A DNA stretch of 8,778 nt from Candidatus Gastranaerophilales bacterium. Its GTDB lineage: Bacteria; Cyanobacteriota; Vampirovibrionia; Gastranaerophilales; Gastranaerophilaceae. Made by a program: the position numbers and the translations under genes. The DNA is taken from positions 1 through 8,778 of the forward strand of contig JAJPXE010000033.1 of the NCBI GenBank assembly GCA_021205645.1. Reading direction: 5' to 3'. The notes beneath the pieces were generated by a model that saw only the letters and a program-made list of their open reading frames with translations, had not been told where the DNA came from and did no database searches. Below are positions 7,205 to 8,778 of this stretch, piece by piece (the first letter of the stretch is position 1; every line of letters starts with the position of its first letter).

Positions 7205-7218
7205 GGGTTTGCAGAAAA
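7203..7218 (+). repeat. Copy 2 of the 16-base direct repeat
   Basis: ATGGGTTTGCAGAAAA, one mismatch from 6756-6771. Together the copies bracket the small secreted-protein gene. Here the repeat directly follows the -10 box and probably includes the transcription start. Confidence 0.6.
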
Positions 7219-7352
7219 GTAATTTTTTCTTGGATTATTCGGGGTGAGCAAAACACTTCCGACGGCTTTTAAATCTTTGCGGATTTAACCACCGTCTACG
7301 TGTTAATTGCTCTTACGGGCTGGGTTAGTATAGCTGACCGTTACCCTACCAA

Positions 7353-7391
7353 GCGGCAGCGGGTGCCTGCGGAGCAGACACCCGCTGCCGC
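7353..7391 (+). other. Very stable GC-rich hairpin within the putative RNA
   Basis: GCGGCAGCGGGTG (7353-7365) is perfectly complementary to CACCCGCTGCCGC (7379-7391). One mismatch is followed by CTGC/GCAG (7367-7370, 7374-7377) and a GGA loop. No T-run follows, so it is not a terminator. It is the most GC-rich element of the window and separates the multibranch from the repeat array. Confidence 0.85.
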
Positions 7392-7408
7392 ATGTGAGCT
7401 TAGAAATT

Positions 7409-7555
7409 CGGGTGAGGTGATAACCATGCAAACCCCGGAATATAATTCATTTACCCCCGCGGATGAGATGATAACCGTGTGGATTTTAGAATACAATATA
7501 TTTACCCCTGCGGGTGAGGTGATGAACCATGCAAATTTCGGATACATTTACCCCC
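7409..7555 (+). repeat. Three tandem 51-base repeats
   Basis: Units begin with CGGRTGAG at exactly 7409, 7460 and 7511. Units 1 and 2 match at 36 of 51 positions, and 14 of the 15 differences are transitions. Unit 3 shares the first 13 bases and AACCATGCAAA with unit 1, has one extra G and lacks about 6 bases later. All share GRTGAG...AACCRTG...ATTTACCCC, and each unit's GGGTGA can pair with its own TTACCC. A related ATTCGGG(G)TGAG occurs at 7237-7248. Confidence 0.85.
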
Positions 7556-7581
7556 AATGCATGTCAGTTTTGGGGTTTTTT
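7552..7581 (+). terminator. Intrinsic terminator of the structured RNA
   Basis: CCCCAA (7552-7557) pairs with TTGGGG (7570-7575) and is followed by six T (7576-7581). The 12-base loop can add a short TG/CA pair. The 5' arm is also the end of repeat unit 3, so the two structures compete. Confidence 0.75.
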
Positions 7582-7593
7582 CGATAACTCATC

Positions 7594-7621
7594 TTGCATT
7601 TTCTTGAAAAAAAGTTATAAT
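7594..7621 (+). promoter_or_regulatory. Promoter of the zinc-ribbon gene
   Basis: A consensus TATAAT (7616-7621) lies 16 bases after TTGCAT (7594-7599). Transcription would begin near 7628, giving a leader of about 44 bases that opens with a small GGCA/TGCC hairpin (7631-7643). Confidence 0.6.
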
Positions 7622-7658
7622 GTGATATATGGCATGGTTTGCCGGTATCATTAATTTT

Positions 7659-7664
7659 AGGAGA
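7659..7664 (+). promoter_or_regulatory. Shine-Dalgarno of the zinc-ribbon gene
   Basis: AGGAGA, 7 bases before the ATG. It decides the start in favour of 7672 rather than the upstream TTG at 7639. Confidence 0.85.
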
Positions 7665-7671
7665 AACTGCA

Positions 7672-7938
7672 ATGTACGAAGATGAAACCCTTATTTGTGA
7701 AGATTGTTCGTCCGAGTTTGTATTTACGGCCGGAGAGCAAGAGTTTTATGCCGAAAAAGGTCTTACAAATAAACCAAAAAGATGTCCTGAATGCAGGAAA
7801 AAACGCAGACAAAAAAATAGGAAAAAATTGTATGATGCAGTTTGTTCCAAATGCGGTGCCCAAACGCAGGTACCTTTCAGACCGAAACCTGACAGAGAGG
7901 TTTTATGTCAGGAATGTTTTGATGCTTCAAAAGAATAG
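7672..7938 (+). CDS. Small double zinc-ribbon protein (CxxC-x17-CxxC type)
   Basis: 88 residues with four CxxC knuckles: C9/C12 and C38/C41 form a first zinc ribbon; C58/C61 and C79/C82, 17 residues apart, form a second. The first half (LICEDCSSEFVFTAGEQEF, then KRCPECRKKRR) matches the probable zinc-ribbon family often named zf_Tbcl; the second has the VPFRPKPDR stretch common in its partner domain. A basic linker (KKRRQKNRKK, 43-52) suggests nucleic-acid contact, but the role is unknown. The ATG at 7672 is preferred over the in-frame TTG at 7639 because AGGAGA (7659-7664) sits 7 bases before it. It has its own promoter, follows the structured RNA's terminator, and converges on the 7996-8370 gene across a bidirectional terminator. 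Confidence 0.9.
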   Translation: MYEDETLICEDCSSEFVFTAGEQEFYAEKGLTNKPKRCPECRKKRRQKNRKKLYDAVCSKCGAQTQVPFRPKPDREVLCQECFDASKE

Positions 7939-7945
7939 AACTAAA

Positions 7946-7974
7946 AAAACGGGAACGATTATCGTTCCCGTTTT
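7946..7974. terminator. Bidirectional intrinsic terminator
   Basis: AAAACGGGAACGA (7946-7958) and TCGTTCCCGTTTT (7962-7974) form a perfect 13-bp stem with a TTA loop. An A-run on the left and a T-run on the right let it work on both strands, serving the zinc-ribbon gene from the left and the 7996-8370 gene from the right. Confidence 0.9.
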
Positions 7975-7995
7975 CTAATAACCAATAAATACAAA

Positions 7996-8370
7996 CTAGC
8001 ATGTGAATGTTGTTGAGCAGCCTCCGCCTGATGAGAAAGAAACTCCTCCGCCCGAGAAAGATGCTCCGCCTCCTGAATAAACAGTTGCTGCACTTGCAAA
8101 CGAGCCGCCTGAAAATGCTACAGAACCTGCTGTTTCCGTTGAACCCGATGATGCCGCCGCAACATATGAAGCGTACTGACTGTAATCAATATTGACCGAT
8201 ACTGAAAACTCCCAGCTGTCATAACTGCTGTTGTATAATAGTCCGTTCATTATCGCATTGTTTGTACAAGCGATTGAACCTGATGTTTCACTTTCGTTAT
8301 TTGCCAGAACTAACGTTCCGAAAGGTTGTTCCGAATTTGTATTATAATGTGATGTAAATCCAAGTGCCAT
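7996..8370 (-). CDS. Gly/Ser/Ala-rich small protein with Cys-containing C-terminus, unknown function
   Basis: 124 residues; family not recognised. There is no signal peptide or membrane segment. The first 70 residues are Ser/Asn-rich with possible beta strands (FGTLVLANN at 17-25, WEFSVSVNIDY at 53-63) and one Cys (C35). The last 40 are almost only Gly, Ser, Ala, Phe, Val and Thr, with a repeating F-S-x-GGG pattern (VYSGGGASFSGGG, then VSFSSGGGC), and end CSTTFTC (C118, C124). A Gly-rich Ser/Thr/Cys tail recalls some modified-peptide precursors such as microcin B17, but no maturase is in the window, so a structural low-complexity protein is equally possible. AAGAGG lies 14 bases upstream of the ATG, rather far. 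Its 3' end meets the bidirectional terminator. Confidence 0.7.
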   Translation of the reverse strand: MALGFTSHYNTNSEQPFGTLVLANNESETSGSIACTNNAIMNGLLYNSSYDSWEFSVSVNIDYSQYASYVAAASSGSTETAGSVAFSGGSFASAATVYSGGGASFSGGGVSFSSGGGCSTTFTC

Positions 8371-8427
8371 ACTATTATTTTTATCCTCTTATCTTACATA
8401 TATAAAAAGTATTTTTTCGGGGTGTGA

Positions 8428-8439
8428 TTTCAATTGAAA
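8428..8439. promoter_or_regulatory. 12-base perfect palindrome upstream of the Gly/Ser-rich gene
   Basis: TTTCAATTGAAA is a perfect palindrome 58-69 bases upstream of the leftward ATG at 8370. A second palindrome, AACATGTT, is at 8443-8450. Read leftward it contains TTGAAA, a possible -35, although no good -10 lies 16-18 bases on. An operator role is possible; the AT richness lowers the significance. Confidence 0.35.
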
Positions 8440-8452
8440 AAAAACATGTTAC

Positions 8453-8490
8453 ATTGCTTAATATAAAAAACTTATAAAAAGCAATTTTTT
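8453..8490 (+). terminator. Weak terminator-like hairpin
   Basis: ATTGCTT (8453-8459) and AAGCAAT (8479-8485) enclose a 19-base AT-rich loop and run into T (8485-8490). The stem is short and the loop long. No rightward gene ends before it, so it may not function. Confidence 0.3.
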
Positions 8491-8583
8491 GAAACAAAAT
8501 AACTTTATATAAATGTAAGGTTAGATTAGTTAAATTAAGGAATAATAATAGTTATGAAAAAAATATAATATTTTTCAAACTAC

Positions 8584-8618
8584 AAAAAAGGTTGTAAATA
8601 ATGTGTGTAAGTGTGTAA
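8584..8618 (+). other. Ribosome-site-like sequence and five-codon ORF before a terminator
   Basis: AAAAAAGGTTGTAAATAATG (8584-8603) matches the nadK start region (4776-4795) in 18 of 20 bases. The ATG opens a five-codon ORF (M-C-V-S-V, stop at 8616-8618) ending 5 bases before the terminator hairpin. A TATAAT lies upstream at 8564-8569 without a good -35. It could be a leader peptide, a small RNA or the relic of a gene start. The rest of 8371-8721 holds no longer ORF that I can support. Confidence 0.3.
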
Positions 8619-8623
8619 AGTTG

Positions 8624-8648
8624 CGGTATGAAAATACCGTTTTTTTTT
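8624..8648 (+). terminator. Intrinsic terminator
   Basis: CGGTAT (8624-8629), a GAAA tetraloop and ATACCG (8634-8639) are followed by nine T (8640-8648). The hairpin is well formed and rightward. Its only visible upstream candidate is the short transcript containing the five-codon ORF. Confidence 0.75.
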
Positions 8649-8659
8649 GCTCAAAAGAT

Positions 8660-8694
8660 GCAGTGCGGAAATTTTTTTAAATTTCCCGCACTGC
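8660..8694 (-). terminator. Probable terminator of the leftward gene entering from the right edge
   Basis: GCAGTGCGGAAATTT (8660-8674) pairs with AAATTTCCCGCACTGC (8679-8694) with one bulged C and a four-base loop. Read leftward, ATCTTTTG follows, a modest T-run. Read rightward, A-rich sequence follows. It starts 27 bases after the stop of the partial leftward ORF. Confidence 0.55.
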
Positions 8695-8721
8695 CAAACA
8701 AAAAAATTAGTAACCAGTGAG

Positions 8722-8778
8722 TTAATCGGCATTTATCGGAGTGCTTGTCGGAACACCTGAAAAATAGCTTCGTCCAAG
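8722..8778 (-). CDS. Possible C-terminal end of a leftward gene (partial)
   Basis: The leftward frame from the edge reads LGRSYFSGVPTSTPINAD and stops at 8724-8722, with a hairpin terminator just beyond. Nineteen codons cannot prove coding, and the two other leftward frames are also open here for at least 14 codons. The terminator is the main reason for choosing a gene end. No family can be assigned. Confidence 0.3.
   Translation of the reverse strand, partial: LGRSYFSGVPTSTPINAD

Larger units (their letters stand above)
7205..7581 (+). ncRNA. Putative structured non-coding RNA of about 370 nt, family not recognised
   Basis: A promoter (7196-7204) and an intrinsic terminator (7552-7581) bound a segment far richer in G+C than its neighbours. 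GGGT (7242-7245) pairs with ACCC (7343-7346) and can close a multibranch. Inside it is GAGCAA-AACAC (7246-7256) with GTGTT-AA-TTGCTC (7300-7312), itself enclosing GACGG/CCGTC (7261-7265, 7292-7296) and TTAAATC/GATTTAA (7269-7275, 7282-7288), plus GGTTAG/CTGACC (7323-7328, 7334-7339). A 13-bp GC hairpin (7353-7391) and three 51-base repeats follow. No part matches core motifs I know for tmRNA, RNase P RNA, SRP RNA, 6S RNA or common riboswitches. The exact 5' end is inferred. A leader acting on the zinc-ribbon gene is an alternative, but that gene has its own promoter after the terminator. Confidence 0.55.

Noticed and set aside
7341..7547. Leftward 68-codon open frame across the same repeats
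   Set aside because: Opposite to the promoter and terminator, no ribosome site at its ATG, and it covers the perfect GC hairpin; best read as a shadow of the RNA element.
7409..7555. CRISPR array
   Set aside because: The whole 51-base unit is repeated with gradual divergence; there is no identical short repeat alternating with unique spacers and no cas gene.
7240..7580. tmRNA, RNase P RNA or SRP RNA
   Set aside because: GGGGTGA and TTCCGACGG recall a tmRNA 5' end, but no T-loop, CCA end or tag frame is seen. The RNase P GAGGAAAGTCC and SRP GGAAGCAG cores are absent.
7300..7587. Rightward 95-codon open frame with 17-residue repeats starting at GTG
   Set aside because: It has no ribosome binding site, runs through the terminator hairpin and T-run, and repeat differences are spread evenly over the three codon positions. 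The open frame follows from the 51-base period and high G+C.
7639..7671. Earlier TTG start adding 11 residues to the zinc-ribbon protein
   Set aside because: AGGAGA is 7 bases before the ATG at 7672, the added residues lie outside the domain, and nothing supports the TTG.
8007..8195. Rightward 62-codon Leu/Arg-rich open frame opposite the Gly/Ser-rich gene
   Set aside because: No ribosome site and composition typical of the complement of Gly/Ser codons; the leftward frame is longer and ends at the terminator.

Overview
The window is AT-rich (about one third G+C by eye) bacterial DNA with tightly packed housekeeping genes on the left and a less ordinary intergenic-rich segment on the right. 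No taxonomic marker is present. The low G+C, a large secreted TPR protein and the gene mix would fit an uncultured gut lineage such as the Gastranaerophilales/Vampirovibrionia group, but that is a guess.

Left part (1-5584). A leftward ribD (riboflavin synthesis) is divergent from a rightward three-gene run: a UPF0173 metallo-beta-lactamase-fold hydrolase, a 977-residue exported protein with 14 perfectly phased 34-residue TPR units, and NAD kinase. Gaps of 7 and 15 bases inside the run indicate an operon. The 55-base divergent region holds an inverted repeat that overlaps the likely promoters.

Middle (5585-7187). A leftward wecB (UDP-GlcNAc 2-epimerase, surface polysaccharide precursor) converges on nadK with 17 bases between them. 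Its consensus -10 box lies 6 bases from the ATG, which suggests a leaderless mRNA. Divergent from it is a small secreted protein of unknown family.

Right part (7188-8778). The main interest is 7205-7581. It has an extended -10 promoter, a multibranched structured segment, a 13-bp GC-rich hairpin, three tandem 51-base repeats and an intrinsic terminator, and no credible protein. I read it as an unrecognised structured RNA of about 370 nt. It is followed by an 88-residue double zinc-ribbon protein with its own promoter. A bidirectional terminator separates that gene from a convergent gene for a Gly/Ser-rich protein with a C-terminal Cys. The last 400 bases are AT-rich, with several hairpins and palindromes, a five-codon ORF placed just before a terminator, and the probable end of a leftward gene entering from the right edge.

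The metabolic genes (ribD, nadK, wecB) supply flavin, NADP and sugar-nucleotide pools independently. Nothing in the sequence ties them into one pathway.
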